From positions 4,498,767 to 4,562,766 of the forward strand of contig OY744469.1 in the NCBI GenBank assembly GCA_963556145.1: a stretch of 64,000 nucleotides of DNA. The letters run 5' to 3'. The DNA is from Hygrocybe punicea (Eukaryota; Basidiomycota; Agaricomycetes; Agaricales; Hygrophoraceae). The notes beneath the pieces are model-generated. The model made no database searches. It was not told where the DNA came from and saw only the letters and a program-made list of their open reading frames with translations. Each line of letters starts with the position of its first letter. Position 1 is the stretch's first letter. Shown here piece after piece: positions 45,101-56,434 of the stretch. The translations under genes and the position numbers were made by a program.

Positions 45101-45751
45101 GGCGACCAGTTTAGATGGGCCAATGTGACGTACTCAGTATTTTGGGCCGAACGTATCACTATCCGACGACGAATGGGCTGCTCACCTTACTTCGCAGCGA
45201 CTGGCGCTCATCCCCTATTACCACTCGACATCGTAGAAGCAACATACCTTCAACCCCCACCGGATTCAGTCCTATCCTCTACAGACCTGATTGCGTGACA
45301 CGCGATCGCACTCCAAAAACGTAGCGACAATATTAATCGCGTATACTCGCAAGTTTACGACGCTCGCCGGAAAGCAGCACAACGTTTCAAAAAGCAACAC
45401 GCGAAGATGATTCGCAACTTCGATTTCAAAAGCGGTGACTTAGTACTCATTTGCAACACACAGATAGAGAAAGCACTAAACCGGAAAATGCGCCCGCGGT
45501 ATCTTGGTCCCCTCATTGTTATTTCGCGCAACTTTGGCGGCGCTTACATTCTCTGCGAACTTGATGGATCTGTCTTTCACCGACCAATCGCAGCGTTTCG
45601 AGTAGTCCCCTATTTTGCTCGCAGTTCAATCTCACTCCCGCCACGCTTCCTCGATATTCCCACGCAACGACTAAACGAACTCGAAAACACTTCCGACGAC
45701 GATCAACCTCCTGAAGCACAGGAACCCAGTTCTGATGTCAACAACGATTGA
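42154..45751 (+). pseudogene. pol of element C (RT, RNase H, integrase), broken near the end
   Basis: It is in the -1 frame of gag-protease, open across the gag stop, with no ATG near its start. Candidate slippage points are TTTTAT (42154-42159) and GGGGAAC just before the gag TGA. It is open to 45114 with RT (SSYRSRWFTVLKKGG, FDLYVGYDE, YIDD), RNase H and integrase zinc domain (HDEVGHKG, CHLC) and core (DTMHL, ITDNG). At about 45040 roughly 11 bases are missing compared with E2, shifting the frame, and TGA codons stand at about 45057, within the catalytic V-E-R motif, and at 45297. The remainder reads to 45751 with YLGP. The 316 bp to the antisense stop at 46068 hold no gene. Confidence 0.9.
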
Positions 45752-46067
45752 CTGAATTTCTTTGCTTCTCTCATTTTTACACTTATCGCTTATACCTTGT
45801 TTTTTTCTTTTATTGTAGCACGAGATTCAAGTCGCGATAAAAGCGAAACTTTTTTCGCGCAAGACTTCGTCTTTGCGGGGTTTTACGGCGATGATGATCT
45901 ACTGAGCCTTTCCCCTAGATAAGTTTATATTTGTTTCTTCCGCTTCCTGTGGCTTTTTTTGCGATTCGAGAGCAGACAAATTATTATAATACATATATGA
46001 AAACAGCTAAAAAGGTTTTACATATATAACACAGATGGCGCGCGCGTGTTTTCGCACCTTCTCCCGT

Positions 46068-47338
46068 TTACTCCTCATATTCGCTGTACTCCTCCTCCTC
46101 GTACTCCAGCTGTGCCAACCCCCGCCTCATTTCGGTCTGCGCTCTCACCCACACCATGACCCGTTCTTCGATCACTGCGATCTCTTCCCGTAACACGTGT
46201 TTGCGCGCTTCCACGTCCATGACCCGCACACTTCGTGGCGGACGGGTACCAATATAGGCTATGATGGTCAGTCAGCGCGTTCGATACCCTGTCGTTTTAG
46301 CGACTTACCTCGGGGGGGCGGCTGGTTTCTCTCCCTCCCTTTCCCCTTATCCACCCACGCCTTTCCCTTGTCCGCGCGACCTTTGCTGGAAACCGGCTTC
46401 CTCGGCGTGCTCCGCCCGCATTTCCTCTGCCCCATCCGGTTCACCCCGTTCCAAAAGCATCCTTGCTTCGCGTTGCGGCACCTCCTGCACCGCGGGTCCT
46501 GCTCGTCGAACTCGCAAACGATGACGGCCGCCCTCGCTGCGTGGCAACGATCGCACTACGAAGTTTTCATGAGTACAGACGAATGGTAAAGTTTGACTAG
46601 TTACTTACCTTGCCTTGGACATCGCGAAGGTCCTTCCCGGGACCAACCCTCTTGCGCTTTTTCGACGACCCCCCCTGCCCTTCGTATTCCATTTCGAATC
46701 CTATCTCCTCTTCTCCCTGCGAGCTCACTTCCGTCTCGCTGCCCCCGTCCCGCTTGTTCGAACCCATCATCAACGCCGCCATCTCGTCCTGTGTGATCTC
46801 CTTGCGCAGGAACCGCGCGTATAGATTCTTCGCGCGGTCCTTTTGCTCCGCAGCTTTGTCCGCGACCTCCTTCGCCAACCTGGCCCGCTCGATCTCGGCC
46901 TCGCGAGTCTTCTTCTGCTCGGCTTCGTGCACTTTTTGCTCCACCTCGGCTTGCTCCTTTGCCTTCCTTGCGTCTTCTCGAGCTTTCTTCACCTTGGCAT
47001 GCAACCTCGGGAGCAAAATCTCCCCGCCCCATTGCAACGCCTGCTCATCCTCGATGAAGTCCAACGCAATGACAGCGTCCCTCCGCATCTCCTCGACTTC
47101 CTCGCTACTCTCTATCGGCCCGGTTATTCGTTCGAACTCGAGATAATTGTACTGTTGATCAAAGGTAGTCAGCGAAAAGGTTAGCGCAGTTGCGATGACT
47201 TACCAGGAGCTCTTCGAAATCCTGTCCCCACGCGATCCACTGTTCTCTGGCAGCGCCCTCCGCTGGTTTTGCGTCCGTGTGCATCTTGAGGGCCTCGAAG
47301 GCAGCAGCGACGAATTCGGCCATCGGGTGTGTCGTCAT
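46068..47338 (-). CDS. Antisense gene of element C: coiled-coil protein with six-cysteine cluster (371 aa)
   Basis: Function unknown. Exons on the minus strand are 47338-47204, 47151-46609, 46555-46309 and 46258-46068. Introns are 52, 53 and 50 bp, all GTAAGT donors with AG acceptors, in phases 0, 0 and 1. The joined frame is 1116 nt with no stop. The N-terminus is MTTHPMAEFVAAAFEALK. About 85-150 is a Lys/Glu/Ala coiled coil, followed by KKRKRV (possible nuclear signal). Residues 227-259 show C-x2-C-x9-C-x8-C-x2-C-x6-C, and a short helical, Glu-rich tail ends YSEYEE. Intron 2 lies directly before the first cysteine, as in E2. The gene is opposite to the element, between pol and the 3' LTR. 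A TATA box is about 60 bp upstream. Sequence identity to the E2 protein is low, but the plan, position and exon order agree. DNA binding is inferred only from the cluster. Confidence 0.82.
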
Positions 47339-47395
47339 ACGAAGTGGTGTTGGATATCGAAACGAAGGTTCACGAACATCGACGCGTCACTTCTG

Positions 47396-47401
47396 TTTAT
47401 A
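47396..47401 (-). promoter_or_regulatory. TATA box of the element C antisense gene
   Basis: TATAAA in the antisense direction lies 58-63 nt before the ATG at 47338, inside the 140-bp gap between gene and 3' LTR. It supports an own promoter. Confidence 0.55.
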
Positions 47402-47464
47402 AGTCAGACTTGCACATGACTTTCCCATGGCCCACGCGATTGACTGAGGACAGTCAAGATTTCA

Positions 47465-47478
47465 GTAAGGAGGAAAAA
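47465..47478 (+). other. Polypurine tract of element C
   Basis: AGTAAGGAGGAAAAA ends directly at the 3' LTR, the expected plus-strand primer. The 38 bp that contain it recur inside pol at 44295-44332 (see findings). Confidence 0.75.
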
Positions 47479-48315
47479 TGATACGCAGTCTCTCCCTTTG
47501 GGCACGGAATCTCTCATATGGTCAATTCTACTTTCCCTACGACTCTTCCGCAGTCCCACGTACATGCGAAACATTAGCGCGCCGCCCGCGACTTGCGCGA
47601 CTTACGCCGATCGACACGCGCGTGACCACGACATCTTCGCTGTATCTTAACCGCGCGACCCATTCTTAATACACTGACACACGACTGTTAAACACGTCCT
47701 ACACATTCGGACACCGAGCCCGATATCAGAAATGTAATTCATCCAGTTTATCTTCTTCTTTTCGCCGACTTTCATGTGATATTCGCTGATATTTCAAATC
47801 CTTCGCTATTCCGTTCCCGTTTCGTCGCTTTCATGCGATATTTCACTGCATTTCTATTTCACTCATCCACCCTTTCCCCCTATCCCTTTAGAATATAAAA
47901 AGTGTCCTGTAGTAGAAAATATACGAAGAAGAACCCAGTTCTCCCCTCTCCACTAGTTTGCGTCTTAAGTTTTAAAAGATCTAGTCATTCCCACTCGAAT
48001 CTGCATCTCTCCTCATCGCGTACTCTCCGCTATCGTGACCTAAGTTGTAGCGCAGAACCTCCGTCTCGTCGCGTCATCACCGCGTATCGCGCTGTCATCT
48101 AGGACACCCAGCTAAGCCTTCCGATCCTTGTTTATCACTGCGTTGTGACATCGCGTTGTCTTGCAACTCTTCGCGTTTGTTTATTTTATCACGCATATTA
48201 TCGCGCACTATCGCGTTATTGTCAGGAGTGTCCCCAAGTCTCGTTCGCACCTTTGCGACGTTTTTCATCATTTATTATCTCTTTATCCGGGGTCACAGAC
48301 ATGGAAACCGTATCA
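47479..48315 (+). repeat. 3' LTR of element C (837 bp)
   Basis: Same ends and TATA box (about 47894-47902) as the 5' LTR, without the 156-bp insertion. ACGGTGAGG follows. Confidence 0.92.
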
Positions 48316-48954
48316 ACGGTGAGGAGGACGGCGGAATGAGGACGAAGACAACGAGGAAGACGGGAACGCAACAGGTATGTACATCCCATCCCTCTGCCCT
48401 TGTCTCCTCCCTCTGTCTCTCCCTCTCCCTCTGCCACTCCCTGCTGCCCCTCCCTCCTCCCTTCTTTTCCCACACCCACACCCACACCCACACCCACACC
48501 CAGTCTCACACCTACCTTCCTTCCCCCCATGCCCTGTATTATTTAATTATGTATTTGGATAAAATAATAATTAAATTGATATTTCCATTCTAAGTAATAG
48601 TGAGTGTATGTACTGATTGCAATTGAGATTTGAGTAATATTAAATAAAAAAGGCACAAAATTCCAAGTGGGGTAATTTCTAATTGTGGTATAAATTTTGT
48701 TTGTGGATAACAAGCTCATGTGAGAGATAAAGCTAACAGTGAGATATTGTGCATTTTCAAAATAAGAATTTTGTAATTTTGGTATTACCTGTGCTTTGAA
48801 TTATTGTATTTCAAATTATATTACATTTGTGTGATGAACACACTGACACATTTGCTTTGCTTGATATTGCAGTTTCTGAATAAAGATTGGCTTGAGCTGT
48901 TGTGAGCTCTGTCAATGTTGTCAACATTGAGAGTGTTATGTGGCTCAATCCTGC
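48316..48954. other. Repeat-derived, gene-free DNA
   Basis: An acidic-codon-like stretch (GAGGACG, GAAGACG repeats to 48372) leads to GTATGTAC, a long CT-rich tract and an AT-rich stretch from 48540. The same succession occurs at 52560-53330, so this is a dispersed repeat of unknown kind. A (CACACC)n microsatellite lies at 48470-48503. Confidence 0.45.
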
Positions 48955-49470
48955 GGACCAATATGGACCCACATTACAGCAGGAGCTGGACCCTGGTTGA
49001 CCCAAACCTGCAGCAATAGCTGGACCCCAGCCAACCCAGTGCTGCAGCAAGAGCTGGACCCTGGTCAACTTACCCTGCAGCAAGTGCTGGTCCTGGGTCA
49101 ACCCAGTGCTACAGCAAATGCTGGACCCCAGTCAAGCCAGTGCTGCAGCAACAGTGGGACCCCAGTAAACCTACCCTGCAGCAATTGCTGGTCCCAGGTC
49201 AACCCAGTGCTACAGCTGGTGCTGGACCCTGCTCAACCCGGTCCTGCAGGAATTGCTGCCATGGGTTAACCTGCCTGATGGTATTGCTGACAGCGGGTTG
49301 ACTGACCCAGCAGCCATTTATCAGCAAGAGCTGTCCCTGGGTCAACCTACCCCACAACATTTCTACAGCAAGAGCTGCCCTTCAGGTTAACCTACCCTCC
49401 AGCAAAGAGCTGTGCTATGTGTACCTACCATTCACAGCTCTTGCTGCATTTGGGTTGACTGAAACAACTG
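48955..49470. repeat. Minisatellite, unit about 36 bp
   Basis: A unit resembling CTGCAGCAAGAGCTGGACCC plus TGGTCAACCCAGTG is repeated about a dozen times with drift. The 3' copies are more degenerate. Confidence 0.75.
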
Positions 49471-49484
49471 CGTCTACTGGATGG

Positions 49485-50780
49485 CTAATCGTCATCAACG
49501 GGTTCATCAAACACTGGTAACTTGTCAGCCGCAGAGGTTGATCTGTTAGTCGAGACGTCGGGTTCATGCATGTTCATCGGGAAGTGCAGAAAGCTGTCAA
49601 GGGAGATCGAGAGTCGTGAGCGGCTATAATATGGTATAAGCTGGAATGCCACATACCGGATTCGAGAAATGGTTCCATCTAACTCGGCAAGAATGTAAGA
49701 CTCACCCTCCATCTTGCGGACAACAATCATTGGACTAAACCAATGCGGCTTTGATTTCTGGTCTAGAGACATATTGACCCATGAATTCCAGATGAGTACC
49801 AGATCGCCGGGTCGCAAGTCGTAGCTTTTGATCATATTCGCAAATTTATCTTCGAACTGTCGAATGGATTCGAACCGTGACTTGAGTACACAATCCCTAA
49901 TGGCATCAAGGTCCTCAGACCATTTCCATAACTGTTGGGCACAGAGAGCAATAAGTTCCGGCGTCGTCATAGCACTTTGCCGCGGAACCAAGTATGTTGC
50001 TTCAGCTAAGTCGAATGGAAAGAGGGGCTTGACACCATGAACCATATAATACAATGAATACCCAAGGTCCCAATGGGTTGTAACTCGTTCTGCCCAAAAT
50101 ACCGAGTGCACAACAGTGTGCCAATTCCGCTTGTTGCCATTGCATGTTTTCATTATTGCTTCGCGAACATCCTGATGACGACATTCAACAGGTCCATTAG
50201 CCTGAGAGTTGTAGGGGGAAATCTGGATGTGTTGGATACCAAAACAGTCCGTCAGATAATTGAGTGCATTGACGAATAGAGGGCCATTATCCATGACAAT
50301 TTCTTCCAAAGCTCCCCACTGGCACAATATTTCTTCAAAAATAAAGGCACCTATGGTAGAACCCGTTTCCTGGCGCAGCATACGGAACTCTGGATACAAG
50401 GTAAGGGAGCATTGAGTTTGTACAATGTAGCGGAAACCACAGATTGGGGCATGTGCATGGTATCAATGTATACCTTATGAAATAATGAAGCCGGAGTCGC
50501 AACCATAGGCGGAATAAGGTGATAGCGCATTTGCTGGATTTGACACTGGTGACATGACCGGACATACAACTTGACATCATGATTCAGAAATGGCCACCAA
50601 ACCCGATCCAAAAGATGGGTTCAAACAGAGAACACCCCCTTGTGTCTGAGGGAGTCGTCTACCTCGTGGATATGTCGAAGCCATTTACCAACCGGAACCA
50701 TGACCTTATGTTTTCTGTGAGCATCTTTCCTCCAAAGTCTATCGTCGATCAGGAAGAACTCAAGCGTGTATTGCAGACAT
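49485..50780 (-). pseudogene. Gypsy integrase fragment, 3' end of a pol gene
   Basis: On the minus strand it gives the integrase zinc region (VDDSLRHKG, then CHQC), a core with VMDNG where D-N-G is expected, a PVECRH block, and the natural C-terminus ending PVDDD with a stop at 49485. A shift near 50440 and a stop near 50620 break it. Everything before the integrase and everything after the stop codon is missing. A minisatellite begins within 20 bp of the stop. It resembles family A Pol more than element C but is clearly a different family. Confidence 0.82.
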
Positions 50781-51040
50781 AATCATGAATTGAATGTGAG
50801 TGACAAGTTCACCATATTTTGGCTACAACACATTCCCTGCATCACCAACTACCAGGCACTTGTCTGGAACACAATGTACACCTTCCTTAGTATTCCTAGA
50901 ATTAATTTTAGATTTTTCAGATGTGTAGTCGCAAAGTTTGGTGTTTAAGGGTCCAATTTTGGCAGAGGCATAGAATGCATTGTGAACATCTCCCCATATA
51001 AAATAAAATAAAATACAAAAACTCCCTGTGGGGTAGGTAT

Positions 51041-52198
51041 TAGTGCTGCCAAAGTTCGGTTCAGTCCAGTACCTTGGGCTGAACTGAACCCTAGGTCCAA
51101 TTTGGGGTTCAGGCAACCCCTGGGGTGTCTAAACAGTTCACGAGTGGTTCAGAACCACTGAACTGATGTGCGCAGGTGTGTATATTTTGCTCAAACAAAA
51201 GTTGTACTCACATGCCGATTTCGGCAAATTTCCATTTCAGTCACTGAACTTTATTCTCAGCCACAAAAACCACCATGAATCACCACACAAATAGCCCTCG
51301 AATGCTTGCGTTCGAGGTAAATTAGTACATTTTTACTTTCATGATCATAGTTTCCTAACACTGATACTTTTTTAGGAACTTCTACTAACTGAAATGAAGT
51401 CAGCAGTGACCACAATGATGGATGACAATGACAATGAAGACAATGATGACAAAGATGACAACAAAGACAACAATGACAACGACAACGACAACGACAACGA
51501 CAATGACAATGAAGACGACACATGCAAGCACCAGAACCAGCACCAGCACCAGCACCAGCACAATGCCAGCGGTGGATCCATCATCAACACCAGCGCCGGC
51601 ACCAGAACCACCAGCATCAGCGATGGCAGTGACAAAGGGCCAGCAAGGTACATATTTTTATTTATTTCTATTTTACTAACTACGTGAGGAACAGCAGGTT
51701 GTGCCACATCAGCAGCACCAGCGCAACGTCAGCAGCAGCATCAGCAGCACTAGTGGCGGCACCAGCACAACACCACCAGCACCAAAGGTGGGTGCCAGGT
51801 CCCCACCCCCAGCGAACACCTTGCGAACACGCAGCCTGACGCCAATTGACGTTGGGGCTATGTTCGCGAGGTTACCGGGAGGTGGGTGCCTCACCAGTGC
51901 CAGGTGATACCTGCAGGTAACGCCATATTTGAATATTTACAACAATATAGTGAGGTTCCTAGTGAGATTAAATAGTTACAGTAATATATAGTGAAATCTT
52001 TTTGTAAAATGTGTGATAATACTAAAATTGAGTGTCTGAACCATTCATGAACTCAGTTTGGGCCCTGAAAAAAAAATGTGAACGGTTCAGGGTAGTTCAG
52101 GTTCAGTTCACATGAAAGTCTGAACTGAACCCGGAGTTCAGTTCAGAGTTCAGCCAAAATGGGTCTGAACTGGACTGAACTGAACTTTGGTAGCACTA
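51041..52198. mobile_element. Non-autonomous hAT-type transposon
   Basis: The terminal inverted repeats begin TAGTGCTGCCAAAGTTC on the left and TAGTGCTACCAAAGTTC on the right (inverse). They are flanked by the exact octamer GTAGGTAT (51033-51040 and 52199-52206). TAG-type ends and an 8-bp duplication fit hAT. Subterminal GGTTCAG-like motifs are repeated near both ends. Inside are GAC/AAT and CAGCAC triplet-rich stretches (51400-51800) and no transposase. Confidence 0.85.
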
Positions 52199-52206
52199 GT
52201 AGGTAT

Positions 52207-53364
52207 ATCATACTTACATCTCTTCAGGGTCTTGCCCTGGCCATTGATGTGTTGTAGTACATGTAATAATAAGAAGAAAATCCAGCCACCCTTCTCTATA
52301 TGGCAACTTGACCTCATTTGGGATATTGGCAAATCCTGGTTGAAATTCTCACGCACAAGTTCAACAAAACTTGTCGTTTTCAACCATGACGCAAGGTGTG
52401 GATGCCAGAGCACCCCAGGTAAGTATTCTGTATCTTTTTTCTTCATTCTACTGACTATATAAACACTTGTAGGTTTTTTTCCCGCACCCTCATGCCAAAT
52501 GAATGCAAACACGGCAACAGCATCAAACAGATGTGCATGTGGGTGACAAGGAGACGGGACACAGTTGAGAATGGGAAAAACCCAGGCCGACTACAACAGT
52601 AAGAACGAGGACAATGGGAATGAGGAAGACAGGGTAAACGAATGAACATGACAATGGAAGACGACAACGGGAATGGGAACCACGACAAGGAGAAGATGAC
52701 AAGAAGACAAAGACTGCAGATGGACGGGAACCACAGACAATGGAAATGGGGATGGGGGAATGGGACAACGAGGACAACAGCAACAGGGACAATGAGGACG
52801 GGATGGCAAACGGGACGGCAAGGACAACACGAACAGGAACAGGGCCACGCGGTAACAACAAGGATGGGGACGACAAGGATGGGGATGGGGACAGGGACAG
52901 GGACAGGGACAGAGACGACGAGGATGGGGACGAGGATGGGGATGAGGATGAGGATGGGGACGAGGATGGGGACGAGGATGAGGACGAGGATGGGGATGGG
53001 GATGGGGACAAGGGCGTGGATGCGGAGGGACGTGGACACCAGGGGAACACCGGTATGTACCCTTTCCCTCCTTTCCCCTCCTCCTCCTCCATCCTCCATT
53101 CCCTTCTCCCCCCGACTGTCTCCTACCCTTCTCCCCCTTCCTAACCTGCCCCTTCTCCCCCTGCCTATATGCTGTCCATTCACCATCCCCACCTCCCATC
53201 CACCTCCTGCCCCTTCTCCCCCTGCCCACCCCCTGCCATTCCCCCTCTCCTCTCTTCCCCTCCACCTCCCTGTCTCTCCCCTGATAAAGTAGAATATGTG
53301 TTTAGGTAAAATAATTGTTTAATTTGCTATATCTATTTTGAGTAGTTGCTAAATTAAAATTATG
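52207..53364. other. Repeat-like DNA with an intron-like segment and acidic triplet tract
   Basis: At 52421-52473 a segment with GTAAGT, TACTGAC and TTGTAG looks like a genuine intron, flanked by open plus-strand sequence (IWQLDLIWDIGKSW). I cannot assign the protein. From 52560 to 53040 imperfect GACGAGGATGGG repeats open all frames. A GTATGTAC and a CT-rich tract follow, parallel to 48330-48600. No convincing gene. Confidence 0.4.
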
Positions 53365-53367
53365 TAA

Positions 53368-54995
53368 GGCCCTGTTCGACTGGGATTATAATCTGAGATT
53401 ATTCAAATTTTACTGCCAAAATGAAATAATCAGCTTTCAGATTATTCGCTGATTGTTTGCTGTTGTAGAGGGTCGACGTCCCTCTGAGTCCGTATCATCG
53501 ATATATCACGAATCCGGACCAACCCGATGCCGCCATTCGACTTGCATTCGAACCCGACGTAACCCGACGTAACCTGACGTGACGTGACCCGACGTGACCG
53601 ACATAACCCGACGTATGCCGCTTCGTCACAGCCGCTCTCAGACCAAATCCGGCAGCCTCAAACGCCTCGGAGTTCCAATTCCAGGAGATGGATCTCTTCG
53701 GACTCAATCCCCGACTTCGGATTTACCTTATTTATGCATCCCCTCATCCTTTCGGAGATATGTAGGACTTTTCCAATCTTTTTCATGGATATTCGTTTTC
53801 CCCTCCACTTTCCTGTCTTCGTTGCTTTGCAACCCCCCTTTCCACTTCCCCATTCCAGTGTTTCTTTGTAGTTTCTATCGGCCGAAGTAGACATGTCCGA
53901 AAGTAGCTACACACTCATGTACTATAAAAACGGTCCCCGACGACCGTACAAAATAAGATACCATTAGTCCCCGTTTCCCTTTAGTCAGAATCACTTTTTA
54001 ATCCCTTCAAATGCTCGTCCACGTAGATCCTTAGCTTTTTATAGTTCACTTCGTCGTCTTTATCGTTGTTTCCGTATATTCGTTCATCGTTTCCGACCCG
54101 ACCCGACCCGACCCGCCGTACCCGACATCGTCGGCATCGTCGGGTTCTTTACTATTTGTCCGTTTTCACTCCGTTCATCGCCGGCTTCGTCGTTATTAGT
54201 CCAGTTTTACACGGCGGCTTTACTTTTACTAACATTCCCTTCTTTTACTTCTATTCCCGACACTGAATTATCCAGTCACTTCTACGCTGACACCTTCTGG
54301 TTAGGATCTTTATAATATTTCTTTATATAGTTCCGAAGCCACCAAGAACCCGCATCTACACTGTGGCAATTGGCCGATTTTGTGTGACTAGTATGACCAT
54401 TAAACCAAATCAAGGTAAGGTCTTAAGTCATCAAATCACATGTTGGTTGGTTGTCATCAAGACATGTGCTGACTGGTGACATGGCATTGTTTTTGCAGTA
54501 AGGAACTCATGCTGCAGTGTACAAAAATGCATTATAAAATAATAGCATACATCACAGGACTAATGAAGCTCATCTAGCATAGTTCAAGTAGTGAGGTTGA
54601 GTGAGGAATTCTTCATTGATTTCCTTGTGGCTGCTTTCGGATTATTTAGCCTAATTGGGTTAGAGACAGTCTATTCTTAGTATTAGCTTAGTCAGCATGA
54701 CTGCTCATCCAGCAGTTATTAATCTCCCATACAAATCTACTACAGAACTTGGTGTAGCCTTTGTTAGTACAAACTAATATAGGATAACTCTTTTTTTCAT
54801 CCGAAAGCCTATGGTATGTGGAGTTTAAAGTATTGACAGAATGATTACTAAGCTACCAGAATAGTCATGTCAATTTCAGCTTTACAGTCAGCTGATCAGC
54901 AAGATCCAAAAGAGGAAGCGTGACTTTGCACAAGTTTAGATAGTGTAAATAATCTCGTGAATAATCTCAGATTATAATCCCAGCCAAACAGGGCC
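53368..54995. mobile_element. PIF/Harbinger-like non-autonomous element with an LTR inside
   Basis: The ends share an inverted repeat of about 38 bp beginning GGCCCTGTT and running through GGGATTATAATCTGAGATTA. It is flanked by TAA on both sides (53365-53367 and 54996-54998). The trinucleotide TAA/TTA duplication and GGCCCTGTT-type ends are typical of PIF/Harbinger MITEs. Without the nested LTR it would be about 727 bp. No transposase. Confidence 0.82.
53464..54360 (+). repeat. Solo LTR, gypsy family B
   Basis: TGTAGAGGGTCGACG to CGCATCTACA, 897 bp, with CTGT duplicated at both sides (53460-53463 and 54361-54364). It is the least decayed family B LTR here, with many CpG sites retained. Confidence 0.88.
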
Positions 54996-54998
54996 TAA

Positions 54999-55790
54999 CA
55001 TGTGACACAGGAGACATGAGAAGATATCTCTGCTTTGAATAATGTCTAGATAATGACTTATAAGTTGAAATTATTTTCATTGCTATCTCCAATATGGATA
55101 TTATACAGAAAATAAACATTTCTGGAAACAATTTCTAGAGACAAAATAGTGCTTCCCAAAAGTATAATTATTCTCACTCTTATTGTTTTCCTTATTTTGT
55201 AGTGGTATTTGCAATACAGAAAACTAGTCACATTCTTAAAATATTCCCACTGATATCCATAACGTGGAAATCAACTCAATTGTTTAGAATTTCTGAGCCA
55301 TAGATACTGACCTGAAATTCTGTAAAAATTAATCCTATTTGTCTACAAAATACATTAACTATTAGGACAGAAGATATTGATTAGGAAATATGAATTATTT
55401 GCTTCGGTTGGGACAAAATAGATATTCCATCAAAAAACACCAGCTTGAGCTGAGGTGACACTATCTCTGGCTATAGTAGACCTGCTTGAGATATTTCTAT
55501 AATATATCCCAGGAAAATATATATTCTCCCTGATGGTATTGTAATATGTCCCATGGGATTATATTTTCAGGCCATGGTCCTTTGTCAAAATCATCCCTTC
55601 AGATAACTATTTGGGCCTTGGGCTTCTTTAGAAATTGTCCCTATGGATCAAAATATATCCCTATGCCTTCCTACAGTCAGAATGTCAGGGCAATAAATTG
55701 TCCTTTGGAGTACCATGGTTATATGAACACTTAAATGGAACACCTATAGAGTTGTGTTACATCTAATTAGTTGGGCCTATACTAGGTGCA
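54999..55790. other. AT-rich gene-free stretch
   Basis: No gene or clear repeat to about 55440. From about 55450 to 55740, CCCTGATGG, CCCATGGGA and CCCTATGGA motifs recur loosely and may be a decayed relative of the minisatellite at 61.2 kb. Confidence 0.4.
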
Positions 55791-56430
55791 AAAAGGCCTT
55801 TGGGGGTGACACAAATAAATTACCCATACAAAACAAAACCCTAAATTTATGCCGTGTGAAATAGATATCTAAATACATTACTAAAGATCATATTTCTCCA
55901 CACCTTTTAAGAATTAGAAATAACAATCAAAAGGTCATATGTAGATTCAAAAAAATTCCAAATGTTTCATATCTTGTGAAGAATCTGGAATCATAAAGCA
56001 AATCTCAATTTCTCAAACATTCACATTTGGGATTTGGTATCATATTCAGGAAACTCCAAATCTGATTTTTGAAGCTTTCCAGATATCTAATGCATTTGAG
56101 TCTTTCAAGTCTCTCAAAGTCAATAAAATATTTGAAATTTGAATTTGAATTCATAAAATTTGAAAGGCAATCTCATATTTAGTATTTGTAGAGTCCCAAA
56201 TACATTAACCAGTAGTTGCCCAGTACTTGACTGGTATTTGACTAGTACTGGTCCAGTAGTTGACCAAGACAAAGTCAGTCAAAACAAATGATGTGATTAC
56301 TTGAGCCACAGGATTGCCTGTGAATTGCCTGGATTTCTGTGGAATTGCTGCAATTCTTCGTGGGATAGTGATCCTGAGCCACAGGATTGCATGTGAATGG
56401 CTTGGATTTGTGTGGGATTGCTGCAAATCT
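55791..56430 (+). repeat. Left inverted arm
   Basis: It is nearly the reverse complement of 60425-61088 with a few indels (for example GGGGGTGACAC against GTGTCACCCCC with a 1-2 bp difference). It is rich in AAATTTGAATTTG-type sequence. Confidence 0.85.
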
Positions 56431-56434
56431 TTGT

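Larger units (their letters stand above)
38486..48315 (+). mobile_element. Element C: Ty3/gypsy retrotransposon of a second family
   Basis: Both LTRs begin TGATACGCAGTC and end TATCA. Inside are primer site, gag-protease, pol, an antisense gene and a polypurine tract, the same plan as family A. Sequence similarity to family A is only at protein level. The flanks (CCGC left, ACGG right) show no target duplication, which suggests a rearranged end or recombination between copies. Lesions are TGA in gag-protease, an 11-bp-type deletion plus two TGA in the integrase end. The antisense gene is intact. Confidence 0.92.

Noticed and set aside
46597..47032. An alternative minus-strand frame of 143 codons overlapping the coiled-coil exon of the element C gene
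   Set aside because: The other frame joins cleanly through three introns into a cysteine cluster. This one does not continue.
48811..49269. Leu/Gln-rich frames in the 36-bp minisatellite
   Set aside because: Repeat-driven, frame-shifting peptides on both strands.
52455..53292. Long frames on both strands in the GACGAGGATGGG region
   Set aside because: Low-complexity triplet repeats open both strands. No conserved domain and no consistent start.
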